Of a stretch of 64,000 nt of DNA, positions 45,718 through 54,278 are shown piece by piece; positions within the stretch are counted from its first letter, which is position 1; every line of letters begins with the position of its first letter. The notes under the pieces are model-generated. The model worked only from the letters and a program-made list of their open reading frames with translations. It was not told where the DNA came from and searched no databases. Source of the stretch: Alphaproteobacteria bacterium (lineage in GTDB: Bacteria > Pseudomonadota > Alphaproteobacteria > UBA8366); assembly GCA_009377445.1 (NCBI GenBank), contig WHUA01000003.1, forward strand, positions 1-64,000, given 5' to 3'. A program made the translations under genes and the position numbers.

Positions 45718-46410
45718 CTAATCAAAGCTTGCCAGGATCTTGTCGATCTCCTCTTGAGTATTCGCCGTCCCGGCACTCTGTGGTCCGTGCAAGATACGTT
45801 CCATTTTCCGCGTCTCGGTCTGTTCGACCAGATCCGATAACGGGCCGGCCGCTTCAGCCGCCGATTCGTCGCCGAGCGCGGCCTGCGCGCTCACCACGGA
45901 CCATTCGAGCTGCCGCAGCATCTCGGCCGCGCGGGTCAGCCTTTGTCCGGTGATATCCTGAAATGCGGACGCCTCGTAGATGGCCGTAGCGCGCCGAAAA
46001 AGCTCCGCCTGGTCGCCGTGATCCATGTCCGGATGTCCGGCGATATTCTCGACCGTTTCGGCTGCCGACAGGAATGTCGCCGCCGCGTCCTGCATCGCCG
46101 AGCGGATCTCGTCGAGCTCGCGCTGAAGCGCCGCCAGTTGGCCGGTGGCCGCGCCGCCGCAAACGAGCCCGGCAAGCACCGCGCGCGCGGCGTCGGGGTC
46201 GGCGTTGGCGCCAGCCGCCGGCGCCGCCTTCCGGTGGCCATCCTGTTCCGATGTCCGGACAGGACCGTCGCTTGGGTTCGAGCCTGCGATCAAAGTTTGC
46301 GCGACCTCTCCGATGATGTCGGCGAGCTCCCTCGCGGAAAGGCGGCGATCGCCTTCCCCTCTGAGATGCTCGAGACAGTCATTCAGTCCGCGATCTACCG
46401 AGCGCGTCAT
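45718..46410 (-). CDS. cheZ: CheZ-like phosphatase
   Basis: This 230-residue protein probably dephosphorylates CheY-P. The CheZ active-site pattern is present as ASAFQDITGQRLTR, with Asp152 and Gln156 in the D-x3-Q spacing of E. coli CheZ. The preceding long helices (QLAALQRELDEIRSAMQD and ATFLSAAETVENIAG) fit the CheZ hairpin. It ends NTQEEIDKILASFD, like the CheY-binding C-terminal peptide of CheZ and also like the FliM N terminus. The start could be ATG 46410 or TTG 46425; the latter overlaps the cheY stop (TTGA) and would couple translation. cheY lies directly upstream. Confidence 0.83.
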   Translation of the reverse strand: MTRSVDRGLNDCLEHLRGEGDRRLSARELADIIGEVAQTLIAGSNPSDGPVRTSEQDGHRKAAPAAGANADPDAARAVLAGLVCGGAATGQLAALQRELDEIRSAMQDAAATFLSAAETVENIAGHPDMDHGDQAELFRRATAIYEASAFQDITGQRLTRAAEMLRQLEWSVVSAQAALGDESAAEAAGPLSDLVEQTETRKMERILHGPQSAGTANTQEEIDKILASFD

Positions 46411-46421
46411 TGCAGGTGCGA

Positions 46422-46808
46422 TCAAAAATCGCCGAGGACGCTCGACAGCTTCGTCTTCAAAGTCGCGGCGTTGAAGGGCTTGACGATGTAGTTGTTGACG
46501 CCCGCTTCCTTCGCGGCGATCACGTTCTCGGTCTTGCTCTCCGCCGTGATCATGATGAACGGGGTCGGACGCAGCTTGTCGTCCGCGCGGACTTCCTTGA
46601 GGAGCTCCAAGCCGGTCATCGGCTCCATGTTCCAGTCGGAAATCACCAGCCCGTACTTCCGCTGCTGCATCTTCTCGAGAGCGGCCTTCCCATCCGTGGC
46701 TTCGTCCACGTTGTTGAAGCCGATCTGTTTCAGCAAGTTGCGGATAATCCTAAGCATGGTCTTGTAATCGTCCACGATTAGGACCGGTATATTCAAATCA
46801 ACGGCCAT
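46422..46808 (-). CDS. cheY: Chemotaxis response regulator CheY
   Basis: This 128-residue single receiver domain has the acidic pocket Asp13/Asp14 (VLIVDDYKTM), the phosphoacceptor Asp58 in VISDWNMEPMTG, the switch Thr in MITAESKTE and the Lys in IVKPFNAATL. These match chemotaxis CheY, including the WNMPxMxG-type loop. I take ATG 46808 with GAGGAGAAC upstream; the frame is open further up without family sequence. It precedes the cheZ-like gene and follows motE by 112 bp, and would act on FliM encoded in the same unit. Confidence 0.95.
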   Translation of the reverse strand: MAVDLNIPVLIVDDYKTMLRIIRNLLKQIGFNNVDEATDGKAALEKMQQRKYGLVISDWNMEPMTGLELLKEVRADDKLRPTPFIMITAESKTENVIAAKEAGVNNYIVKPFNAATLKTKLSSVLGDF

Positions 46809-46920
46809 GAACAAGTTCTCCTCGCATTCGGTCGCGGCTGAGGACGCCGCACGCTCCCCTACAAGCGCGGAATACAACCCGGTTTCCGTTAAATCTTGGT
46901 AAATTTGCGAGGAAATAAAG

Positions 46921-47661
46921 CTATTTGGCTTCGGCGAGGCTGTCTTTCATGCGCCCGGCGATCGATTCCTGGGTCTTTTCCCGCGTCGCCAGCGCCCGGG
47001 TGACGGCACGCGCCTTGTCCGCGTCCATGGCCGCGAGGACCGGCGCCAGGCGCCGCACGTTCATGCGCTGAACGACGCTCAGCGTCACATTCAGCTCCAG
47101 GTCGTTCAGGATATGGGCCGCATCTCTCGGCTTCATGTTTTCATAAAGCTTGACCAGATTGCTGATGCGGGTCTTCTCCTGCTCGTCGAGCTGGTCGAGC
47201 AGGCCTTTGACCTCCGTGCGCATGGCGACGAAGGCCGCGTGCTTGTCGAGTATTCGCTGCTCCGCGGCCTTGAGCAGCGCCTCCCGCTGGTTTAGCGCCG
47301 TTTCGCGGGCGTCGAGCGTCTTGCGGCGATCCGCCAGGGCTTGCAGCAGCCGAATTTCCGACTGACTCAGCTCGCGCGGGTCGAAAGAATCGTCGCTGGC
47401 GGGCGGCGCCGCGGCGGGCAATTCGGCGGCGGGATCCTGCGCCGGTGCGGGCGTGCCGGCGCCCACCGCCCGCTTTTCCGCCTGCATCGCGCCGGGCGCA
47501 TTCGCCCCGCCCTGCGTCCCCTCGTCGGCAGCCGCCGCGCGGCGTGCATTCACCGACGCGTCGAGGCCGACGATGTCCTGCCAGATCGTGCCCAGTTTCA
47601 GCGTGAACATCGCCGCCGCGACCAGGATCAGCAGCGGCAGTATGCGAAATCGTTGCAGCAT
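46921..47661 (-). CDS. motE: MotE-like protein (MgtE N-domain fold)
   Basis: This 246-residue protein has an N-terminal membrane helix (about 7-24), a Pro/Ala-rich linker, a coiled coil (about 100-165, ALADRRKTLDARETALNQRE) and a C-terminal domain NLVKLYENMKPRDAAHILND resembling the MgtE N-domain found in MotE and FliG. In rhizobia MotE is a periplasmic chaperone for MotC. Here it sits between cheY and a DUF6468-like gene, 4 bp from the latter's stop. Confidence 0.85.
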   Translation of the reverse strand: MLQRFRILPLLILVAAAMFTLKLGTIWQDIVGLDASVNARRAAAADEGTQGGANAPGAMQAEKRAVGAGTPAPAQDPAAELPAAAPPASDDSFDPRELSQSEIRLLQALADRRKTLDARETALNQREALLKAAEQRILDKHAAFVAMRTEVKGLLDQLDEQEKTRISNLVKLYENMKPRDAAHILNDLELNVTLSVVQRMNVRRLAPVLAAMDADKARAVTRALATREKTQESIAGRMKDSLAEAK

Positions 47662-47665
47662 TTAC

Positions 47666-48121
47666 TCAGCGGATTCCGGCAAGCGCGCGCGAAAGCGCCG
47701 CCTTGGTGTGCGAGGTGGCTGCGCCCGTATCTTTTCCGCCCTTCAGCGGCCGGAACGCGGAGATCTGCGCCCCGGCGCCCGCGCCCTCGGCGCGGCCGCT
47801 GCCGATGGAGCTCTCCAACCGGTCGGCCATGCTCTCGGCGCGGTCGATCAGGAAGGAAAGATCGCCCCGGAGCTCCTTGGCGAGCTTGGTATTGGCCTGC
47901 AGCGCGTCATTCGCTTCCAGCGCCGCGGTACGCAGCCGGCCGATGCTCGATTCCGCGCGTTCGGTCGCCTCGTTGAAGCCGGCGATCACCTTTTGCAGAT
48001 AGGCTTTGTCGGCCTGCAGGCGCGAGAGCCGCCGGTTGAGTTGGATCGCGTAGATGATCATGATCAGCAACAGGCACGCGCCGATGACTTCGAGAACGAA
48101 TGAAACATGTGGGAAAAGCAT
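47666..48121 (-). CDS. Small membrane protein of alphaproteobacterial flagellar loci (DUF6468-like)
   Basis: This 151-residue protein has one N-terminal membrane helix (about 7-27) followed by NRRLSRLQADKAYLQKVIAG and a long coiled coil (FNEATERAESSIGRLRTAAL). It resembles, from memory, the DUF6468 family found near fliM and motE in alphaproteobacteria. Function is unknown; topology is like FliL or MotE. It is tightly spaced: 3 bp after fliM and 4 bp before motE. Confidence 0.78.
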   Translation of the reverse strand: MLFPHVSFVLEVIGACLLLIMIIYAIQLNRRLSRLQADKAYLQKVIAGFNEATERAESSIGRLRTAALEANDALQANTKLAKELRGDLSFLIDRAESMADRLESSIGSGRAEGAGAGAQISAFRPLKGGKDTGAATSHTKAALSRALAGIR

Positions 48122-48124
48122 CTC

Positions 48125-49228
48125 TCAGGTCTCCAACTTTTGCTCGATGCGAACGGCGATCTTTTCGCCCTTGCGCCCCATCAATCCACGAAACAGCAAG
48201 ACCTCGCCGCATTGCAGCTCGACGAGGGAGCTCGGCGTCGCAAACAGGTCGAGACGTGAGCCCACCTTCCACCTCAATACTTCCGCCAGCGTTACCGTCG
48301 TCGAATCCAGCACCGCCTCCAGCTCGACGTCGGTGTACCAGAGCTCCGTCGCGAGGTGATTCTCCCAGATCGAATCCCGGCCGAACTTCTCGCCCATGAA
48401 CATCTGCAGCAGCAGCTCGCGCACCGGCTCCAAGGTGGCGTAGGGCAGCAGCAGCTCGAGACGGCCGCCCCGGTCTTCCATGTCGACGCGAAGGCGCACG
48501 ACGATCGCGGCGTTCGCCGGCCGCGCTATCGTCGCGAAGCGCGGATTGGTCTCGAGCCGGTCGAAGCGGAAGTTGACGGAGCTCAGCGGGTCGAACGCAG
48601 CGGAAAGATCGGCCAGCACCACTGCGATCATCCGCTCGACCAGGTTCCGTTCGATCGTCGTGTAGGGGCGGCCCTCGATCCGCATGGCGGCGGTTCCCCG
48701 GCGGCCGCCGAGCAGCACGTCGACGATCGAATAGATCAGCGAGCTGTCGACCGTGATGAGGCCGAAATTGTCCCATTCTTCCGCCTTGAACACGGCCAGC
48801 ATGGCCGGCAGCGGTATGGAATTGAGATAATCGCCGAAGCGTATCGACGAAATGTTGTCGAGGCTGACCTCGACGTTGTCGGAGGTGAAGTTGCGCAGCG
48901 ACGTCGACAGCATCCGAACGAGCCGGTCGAAAACGACCTCGAGCATCGGCAGGCGCTCGTACGACACCATGCCGCTGTCGATGATCGCCTCGATGCCCGA
49001 TTTCTCGGTCGCTTCGTCGCCGCCTTCGCGGAAACCGAGAAGGCTGTCGATTTCATCCTGGTTGAGGACGCGCGCGGAACCAGGACCGTCCGCGCCGTCG
49101 GCGCCGTCGCCACCGGCCATTGCGGCCCATTCGGCAGCCAGATCGTCGTCGCCCTTCTCCGCGGCGGGGTCTTCCTCGGACGCCTGCTGCGCCGTCTTCC
49201 CGTCCGCGTCGTCGACCTCGTCAGCCAT
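48125..49228 (-). CDS. fliM: Flagellar motor switch protein FliM
   Basis: This 367-residue C-ring protein receives CheY-P and sets the rotation direction. The CheY-binding peptide LNQDEIDSLLGF is at 55-66, unusually far from the N terminus because of an acidic Ala/Gly/Asp-rich extension of about 50 residues. The middle domain shows TSLRNFTSDNVEVSLD and the C-terminal domain a SpoA-like fold (VLRWKVGSRLDL). It lies between fliL (35 bp) and the DUF6468-like gene. Confidence 0.97.
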   Translation of the reverse strand: MADEVDDADGKTAQQASEEDPAAEKGDDDLAAEWAAMAGGDGADGADGPGSARVLNQDEIDSLLGFREGGDEATEKSGIEAIIDSGMVSYERLPMLEVVFDRLVRMLSTSLRNFTSDNVEVSLDNISSIRFGDYLNSIPLPAMLAVFKAEEWDNFGLITVDSSLIYSIVDVLLGGRRGTAAMRIEGRPYTTIERNLVERMIAVVLADLSAAFDPLSSVNFRFDRLETNPRFATIARPANAAIVVRLRVDMEDRGGRLELLLPYATLEPVRELLLQMFMGEKFGRDSIWENHLATELWYTDVELEAVLDSTTVTLAEVLRWKVGSRLDLFATPSSLVELQCGEVLLFRGLMGRKGEKIAVRIEQKLET

Positions 49229-49263
49229 CGCACCCTACTTTCGAATTCCGCGTCATCTGCGTG

Positions 49264-49815
49264 CTACTGCACGAGCATCTCTCGAAACAACACGTCGCGA
49301 ACCTTAGTCGGATGGGCTGCGGAGTTCACGCGCGCCAGCAGCTCTTCCTTTACGCGATACAGCCCCTGCGATCCCTGCAGCTCCTCGATCCGCAGCTCGC
49401 GGAGAAAGACCTGAAAATTATCGACGATGCGCGGCATGATGGCCTTGATGCGCGCCTCGTCCTCCGGGCTGCTCAGCTCGAGGCTCAGCCGCATCTTGAG
49501 GAAGCTCGACTTGCGGCCGACGCCACCGAGCGTGATGACCATTTCGTCCAGGTCGAGATAGTGCGCCGTGATCGGCGCGGCGGACGCTGCCGCATCCGGC
49601 GCTTCTTCCTTGCCGGCTTGCGCCGTTTCCTTCTCGCCGCCGAGCAGGCCGGAAAAGTAGACGCCGGCCCCGGCGCCGATGAGGACGACCAATCCGACCG
49701 CTGCGATGAGGATCAGCTTCTTCTTGCCGGATCTGCTGCCGGACTGCTGCTCCTGGCCCTGACCTTCGGCGTCGTCGGCGACTTCGTCCGGCGCGGGATC
49801 CGCCACATCAGTCAT
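49264..49815 (-). CDS. fliL: Flagellar basal body-associated protein FliL
   Basis: This 183-residue single-span membrane protein supports stators around the motor. It has an acidic N-terminal tail, the basic stop SRSGKKKLILIAAVGLVVLI leading into the membrane helix (about 30-50), and the periplasmic domain with FLKMRLSLELSSPEDEARIK and RDVLFREMLVQ at the end. It is the first gene of the leftward motor unit ending with the TPR protein. Confidence 0.95.
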   Translation of the reverse strand: MTDVADPAPDEVADDAEGQGQEQQSGSRSGKKKLILIAAVGLVVLIGAGAGVYFSGLLGGEKETAQAGKEEAPDAAASAAPITAHYLDLDEMVITLGGVGRKSSFLKMRLSLELSSPEDEARIKAIMPRIVDNFQVFLRELRIEELQGSQGLYRVKEELLARVNSAAHPTKVRDVLFREMLVQ

Positions 49816-50157
49816 GAGAAAGATCTGTGCTCGATGTCGGAATCATAGAAATCCGCACCGCGAGTTGTTCAAGCCGTGGCGAACTTAACAAATATGAAAA
49901 TGACAAGGCAACAAATAAAAGGGCTTTGGGCCAACATTTAGACAGACTAGATCAGTAAATTACATATGCCTCCATCAACAAATATTGCCCATTACAGACT
50001 CTCCGCCGTGTAGTTCTCAGCGCACGGCAACAGCGCGCGCCGGCCGCCGGGGCAAAGGCAATAAATGCCGGGCAAAGCTTGCAAAAATAGGCACGGGTGC
50101 GCCGGCAACCCATCTGCAATGCCCCGTTAAGGCATTGAAATGCAAGCCACCCGGCCG
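49816..50157. other. Divergent intergenic region between fliL and flgF
   Basis: An AT-rich segment (about 49870-49985) must hold the fliL promoter. I found a single GTTAAG half-site but no full CtrA box and no leftward sigma-54 match. The short frames here have no family resemblance. The flgF promoter lies at its right end. Confidence 0.4.
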
Positions 50158-50173
50158 TGGCATGACGTCTGCA
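50158..50173 (+). promoter_or_regulatory. Sigma-54 promoter for flgF-flgG-flgA-flgH
   Basis: TGGCATGACGTCTGCA matches TGGCAYG-N4-TTGCW with one deviation in the -12 box; GG and GC are ten bases apart. The flgF ATG at 50208 is 34 bases downstream of its end. Confidence 0.72.
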
Positions 50174-50207
50174 CCGATGACGTCGACTGAACCGGAACGC
50201 GGCGGCA

Positions 50208-50930
50208 ATGGAAACTCCCTGGCTCATCTCCCTTTCACGCCAAGTCGCGCTGAAGCGCGAAATGGACGCAGTGGCGAACAACATGGCGAACATGAACACG
50301 CCGGCCTATAAGGCCGAGCGCATGATGTTCGCCGAATATCTCGTCCGTCCGCAGAAGGATGCGCCGCTGTCCTTCGTGCAAGACAAGGGTATGATGCGCG
50401 ATCTGCGGGACGGGCCGCTGACCAATACCGGCAACCCGCTCGACCTCGCGCTCACCGGCGACGGCTATTTCATGGTCGACACGGAAAACGGCGAGCGCTA
50501 CACGCGTTCCGGCCGCTTTCAGCTCGATGCCGACGGCCAGATCATCAATCAGCTCGGACAGCGGGTATTGAGCACCGCCGGGCAACCGATCAGCATTCCG
50601 CCCGGAACCGCGAATATCAGCATCGCACCCGACGGGACCGTATCGGCCGGCACCGAGGTCGTCGGCACCATCGGCGTCGTCAACTTCGAGAACCCGCGCG
50701 CGATGAAGCGCGAGGCGAACAACCTGTATGCCGCCGAAGCCGCGCCGCAACCGCTGGCAGGAGCGAGCGTGCTGCAGGGGATGCTTGAAGAATCGAACGT
50801 CAATGCGGTACAGGAACTGACCAACATGATCGAAGTTCACCGCGCCTACGCCGCAAACCAGAAGGTGCTTCAGGACGAGCATGACCGGCTCCGGCGCGCC
50901 ATCGGCCAGATCATCGGCCCCGCCAGGTAG
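50208..50930 (+). CDS. flgF: Flagellar basal-body rod protein FlgF
   Basis: This 240-residue proximal rod protein has the conserved N-terminal helix with VANNMANMNTPAYKAERMMF, the central strands LALTGDGYFMVDTENGERY and the C-terminal helix QELTNMIEVHRAYAANQKVL. It is first of the rod/P-L-ring unit and is followed by flgG after 49 bp. Confidence 0.96.
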   Translation: METPWLISLSRQVALKREMDAVANNMANMNTPAYKAERMMFAEYLVRPQKDAPLSFVQDKGMMRDLRDGPLTNTGNPLDLALTGDGYFMVDTENGERYTRSGRFQLDADGQIINQLGQRVLSTAGQPISIPPGTANISIAPDGTVSAGTEVVGTIGVVNFENPRAMKREANNLYAAEAAPQPLAGASVLQGMLEESNVNAVQELTNMIEVHRAYAANQKVLQDEHDRLRRAIGQIIGPAR

Positions 50931-50979
50931 CCTTGACCAACGAACGCCGCAACAAATGACGGAAAACGGATAAAGCACC

Positions 50980-51765
50980 ATGCGGTCACTCAGTATCGGC
51001 GCCACGGGAATGCTGGCTCAGCAGCTCAACGTGGAAGTCATTTCGCACAACATCGCGAACATGAACACGACCGCCTACACGCGGCGCCGCGTCGAGTTTC
51101 AGGACCTCCTCTATCAGAACCTGCGCCGCACCGGCTCGCAGTCGGCGGACGACGGATCGATCGTCCCGGTCGGCGTTCAGCTCGGGTTGGGCGTCAAGAC
51201 GGCCGCGGTCTACCGCATCACGACGCCGGGCAACCTGACGCTGACCGAAAACAGCCTGGACACGGCGATAAACGGCAGGGGCTACTTCCAGATCACATTG
51301 CCGAACGGTGAAACCGCCTATACCCGGGCGGGCGCGTTCCAGATGAGCGACGAGGGGACCATCGTCACGGTGGACGGATTTGCCGCCGATCCGAACATCA
51401 CGATCCCGGCGAACGCGATCGACGTCACGATAAATTCCAGCGGCGAAGTCCTGGTCAAGCTCGACGGCCAGGTGGAACCGCAGAACGTCGGCCAGTTCCA
51501 GCTTGCGACATTCGCCAACGAGGCGGGTCTCCTCGCGATCGGCGAGAACCTGTTCCTCGAGACGCCCGCTTCGGGCACGGCCACTGTCGGCACGCCGGGC
51601 GACGAAGGATTCGGCAAGCTGCAACAGGGATTCCTCGAGACGTCGAACGTCAACGTGGTGGAAGAGATCACCAACCTCATCACCGCGCAGCGGGCCTACG
51701 AAATGAACTCCAAGGTCATCGAGACGTCGGACCAGATGATGGCCACAATCTCGAACCTTCGCTAG
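50980..51765 (+). CDS. flgG: Flagellar distal rod protein FlgG
   Basis: This 261-residue distal rod protein begins MRSLSIGATGMLAQQLNVEV with the NIANMNTTAYTRRRVEFQDL motif, includes the FlgG-specific YQNLRRTG loop (residues about 46-53) and ends with NLITAQRAYEMNSKVIETSD. It is longer than FlgF as usual. flgA follows after 26 bp. Confidence 0.97.
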   Translation: MRSLSIGATGMLAQQLNVEVISHNIANMNTTAYTRRRVEFQDLLYQNLRRTGSQSADDGSIVPVGVQLGLGVKTAAVYRITTPGNLTLTENSLDTAINGRGYFQITLPNGETAYTRAGAFQMSDEGTIVTVDGFAADPNITIPANAIDVTINSSGEVLVKLDGQVEPQNVGQFQLATFANEAGLLAIGENLFLETPASGTATVGTPGDEGFGKLQQGFLETSNVNVVEEITNLITAQRAYEMNSKVIETSDQMMATISNLR

Positions 51766-51791
51766 CCGGGCCCGGAGGCAGCTGAGAGCAT

Positions 51792-52781
51792 ATGAAAGAC
51801 ATCCGCGCCGCCCTACGACCTCTCGCCGTCATGCTGGCCGCCGCGGGCGTCCTGGCGGCGCTCGGCGCGCCCGAAGTCTCGGCGGCAACGCTGCGGCCGC
51901 ATGTGGTCGTCCATGACGATACCGTGCGTCTCAAGGATATATTCGACGGCGCCGGCCGGAAGGGCGACACGGCGCTGTTCCGGGCGCCAGCACCCGGACA
52001 GAGCGTCGTCCTGACCGGCAGATGGCTGCGCCAGGTGGCCCGCACCTACGAGCTCGACTGGCGCCCGGCGCCCGGGCTCGACGAAAGCCGCGTGCAGCGC
52101 AGCAGCAACCTCGTCGGTCACGAGCGGATTCGCCGCGCGCTGCACGAAGAGCTGAAGGGGCGCGTCGGGGCGGCGAAGAAATTCGAGGTTGCCCTCGACA
52201 ACCCGAACCTGGAGCTTCACCTGCCCGTCCGCATGCCCGCCGAAGTGACGGTCAAGCATCTGCAATTGGACAGGCAGAGCGGCAGGTTCTCGGCAACGCT
52301 CTTCGCGCCGGACCGCCGTCCGGGCGCCGCCGCCGTGGCGGTGGCCGGCCGGGTTCACGAGCTCATCGAAGTGCCGGTGCTGACCAGACGCATGCGTGCC
52401 GGAGATATCATTGGCAAGGACGACATAAGTCTGCAGCAACTGCGCGCCGATGTCGTCGGCCGAAACGTCCTAACCTCGCCGGATCGCATCATCGGCATGG
52501 GCGCCCGCCATGCGCTGGTAAGCGGCAGGCCGCTCAACGGCGCCGACATCCGGGAACCGCAGCTTGTCGGCCGCGGCAGTATCGTCACCATGACATACCG
52601 CACGAACAACCTGGTGATCACGGCCCATGGCAAGGCCCGCGAGAACGGTACGGCCGGCGAAGTCGTGCGCGTGCAGAACTTGAGCAGCGGAAGAACCGTC
52701 GAGGCGATCGTCACGGGACCGGATACCGTCGCCGTCCAGCCGCTTTCGCAAATTACCGCCCGGTGCACGACATGCCGCTGA
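51792..52781 (+). CDS. flgA: Flagella basal body P-ring formation protein FlgA
   Basis: This 329-residue periplasmic chaperone for P-ring subunits has a signal peptide (cut near VSA-A, about residue 33) and a C-terminal SAF domain (about 195-320): VPVLTRRMRAGDIIGKDDI, GMGARHALVSGRPLNGADI and VRVQNLSSGRTVEAIVTG. The family end SGRTV..G.V is intact. The start ATG at 51792 follows flgG by 26 bp. The gene is longer than enterobacterial flgA because of the N-terminal part. flgH overlaps its end by 10 bp. Confidence 0.94.
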   Translation: MKDIRAALRPLAVMLAAAGVLAALGAPEVSAATLRPHVVVHDDTVRLKDIFDGAGRKGDTALFRAPAPGQSVVLTGRWLRQVARTYELDWRPAPGLDESRVQRSSNLVGHERIRRALHEELKGRVGAAKKFEVALDNPNLELHLPVRMPAEVTVKHLQLDRQSGRFSATLFAPDRRPGAAAVAVAGRVHELIEVPVLTRRMRAGDIIGKDDISLQQLRADVVGRNVLTSPDRIIGMGARHALVSGRPLNGADIREPQLVGRGSIVTMTYRTNNLVITAHGKARENGTAGEVVRVQNLSSGRTVEAIVTGPDTVAVQPLSQITARCTTCR

Positions 52782-53533
52782 AAACAAGAATGCACCGCGC
52801 TCCCTTCGCATGCCTGTTGCTGGCGGGCGCGGCGCTCAGCGCATGCACGACCTTGCAGCGCCTCGCCGACGTCGGCGCGGAGCCGCGGATGACGGGCATC
52901 GAAAACCCCACGCATCAGCGGGGTTACAAGCCGGTGAGCCTGCCGATGCCGGCGCCGATCTCACCGCACCGCGAGCCCAACTCGCTGTGGCGGGCGGGCT
53001 CGCGCGCCTTCTTCAAGGACCTTCGGGCAAGCCGCGTCGGCGATCTCGTCACCGTGAAGATAGACATCAACGACAAGGGCGAGCTGGAGAATACCAGCGA
53101 ACGCACCCGCAACAATCTGGAAGGCGCCGACGCGCCGGCCCTGCTCGGCTACGAGACATCGCTGAGCCGAATCCTGCCCGAAGCGATCAATCCGGATAAC
53201 CTGCTCGAGATATCGTCCGAGGCGCGGTCGCGCGGCGACGCCACCATCGATCGCGAGGAAAAGATCCAGCTCAAGCTGGCCGCGGTGGTGAGCCAGATCC
53301 TGCCGAACGGAAACATGGTGATTCTCGGCCGCCAGGAAACCCGCGTGAACTTCGAAGTCCGCGAACTGCAGATCATGGGGGTCATCCGGCCGGAAGACAT
53401 CAACAACCAGAACACCGTCCCCTACGAAAAGATCGCGGAGGCGCGTCTTTCCTACGGGGGCCGGGGCCACATGTCCGATGTGCAGCAGCCGCGCTACGGA
53501 CAGCAGATTATCGACATTCTGTTCCCGTTCTGA
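52772..53533 (+). CDS. flgH: Flagellar L-ring lipoprotein FlgH
   Basis: This 253-residue outer-membrane lipoprotein forms the L ring. The signal sequence ends in the lipobox LSAC, so the Cys near residue 25 is lipidated. Family marks are NSLWRAGSRAFFKDLRASRVGD in two parts, LVTVKIDINDKGE, NGNMVILGRQETRVN and GVIRPEDI, with the end YGQQIIDILFPF. The ATG at 52772 overlaps flgA; a second at 52790 is possible. A terminator hairpin lies 100 bp downstream. Confidence 0.96.
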   Translation: MPLKTRMHRAPFACLLLAGAALSACTTLQRLADVGAEPRMTGIENPTHQRGYKPVSLPMPAPISPHREPNSLWRAGSRAFFKDLRASRVGDLVTVKIDINDKGELENTSERTRNNLEGADAPALLGYETSLSRILPEAINPDNLLEISSEARSRGDATIDREEKIQLKLAAVVSQILPNGNMVILGRQETRVNFEVRELQIMGVIRPEDINNQNTVPYEKIAEARLSYGGRGHMSDVQQPRYGQQIIDILFPF

Positions 53534-53632
53534 CGACCGAACGGCGCAGCGCGTGACAGAAACCGAATGGAGGGATTTGCGACCGTCCTGATCCTCTCCT
53601 CCTCCCCGACGCGCAAGGACGACGCAAACGAC

Positions 53633-53663
53633 GAGGCCGATGCTCGCTACGGGCATCGGCCTC
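53633..53663. terminator. Bidirectional terminator between flgH and dksA
   Basis: GAGGCCGATG (53633-53642) pairs with CATCGGCCTC (53654-53663) around an 11-base loop. The two flanking genes converge on it, so it may end both transcripts. Confidence 0.65.
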
Positions 53664-53709
53664 TGCCGTTTCAGGCTGTGGGGGGGCTGGGGGATTGGAA
53701 CCGGGCGCC

Positions 53710-54129
53710 TCAGTCGTCGCGGCGGGTACGTTCCATCCGCTCGTGCCGCTCCTGCGCTTCGAGGCTGAGCGTGGCGATCGGCCGCGCTTCGAGCCGGCGC
53801 AGCGATATGGGCTCGTCGGTCTCTTCGCAGTAACCGTAGGTGCCCTCGTCGATACGGCGCAGAGCCTCGTCGATCTTGGCAATGAGCTTGCGCTGCCGGT
53901 CGCGGGTACGCAGCTCGAGCGCGCGGTCCGTCTCTTTCGTCGCGCGATCGGCCATGTCGGGTACCGCGAGGCTCTCGCTCTGCAGGTTCCTCAGGGTCTC
54001 GTTGGACTCGCGCAGCAGCTCCGCCCGCCAGGAATGCAGCTTCTGGCGAAAATACTCCCGCTGGCGCGGATTCATGAACTCTTCGTCTTCGCTCGGCCTA
54101 TAGTCGGGCGGCAGCAATGGGTTCGCCAT
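53710..54129 (-). CDS. dksA: RNA polymerase-binding protein DksA, zinc ligands mostly absent
   Basis: This 139-residue protein acts with ppGpp in the secondary channel of RNA polymerase. The coiled coil spans about 20-100 (FRQKLHSWRAELLRESNE), with acidic DxxDxA-type tip residues in VPDMADRATKETDRALE. The zinc-finger region reads GYCEETDEPISLRRLEARP then ATLSLEAQERHE: of four cysteines in E. coli DksA only the first remains. Alphaproteobacterial DksA proteins commonly show this loss, so function is probably kept. It converges on flgH and is 149 bp downstream of fliX on the same strand. Confidence 0.93.
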   Translation of the reverse strand: MANPLLPPDYRPSEDEEFMNPRQREYFRQKLHSWRAELLRESNETLRNLQSESLAVPDMADRATKETDRALELRTRDRQRKLIAKIDEALRRIDEGTYGYCEETDEPISLRRLEARPIATLSLEAQERHERMERTRRDD

Positions 54130-54278
54130 ATGTCACTCCCGGCACGGTACCGAATTGTAAGCGGCGCGGAATATACTGGCCCGCCCGGTGAGTAGCAAGC
54201 CTACGAACCCGAACAAATTCGAGCGGCTGGGAATACGGGCCGGCGGGTCAGCCGCAGCGCCGCATACCGGGCGCTTCC

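Noticed and set aside
49860..49900. CtrA box upstream of fliL
   Set aside because: Only one GTTAAG half is present; the second TTAA at the right spacing is missing.
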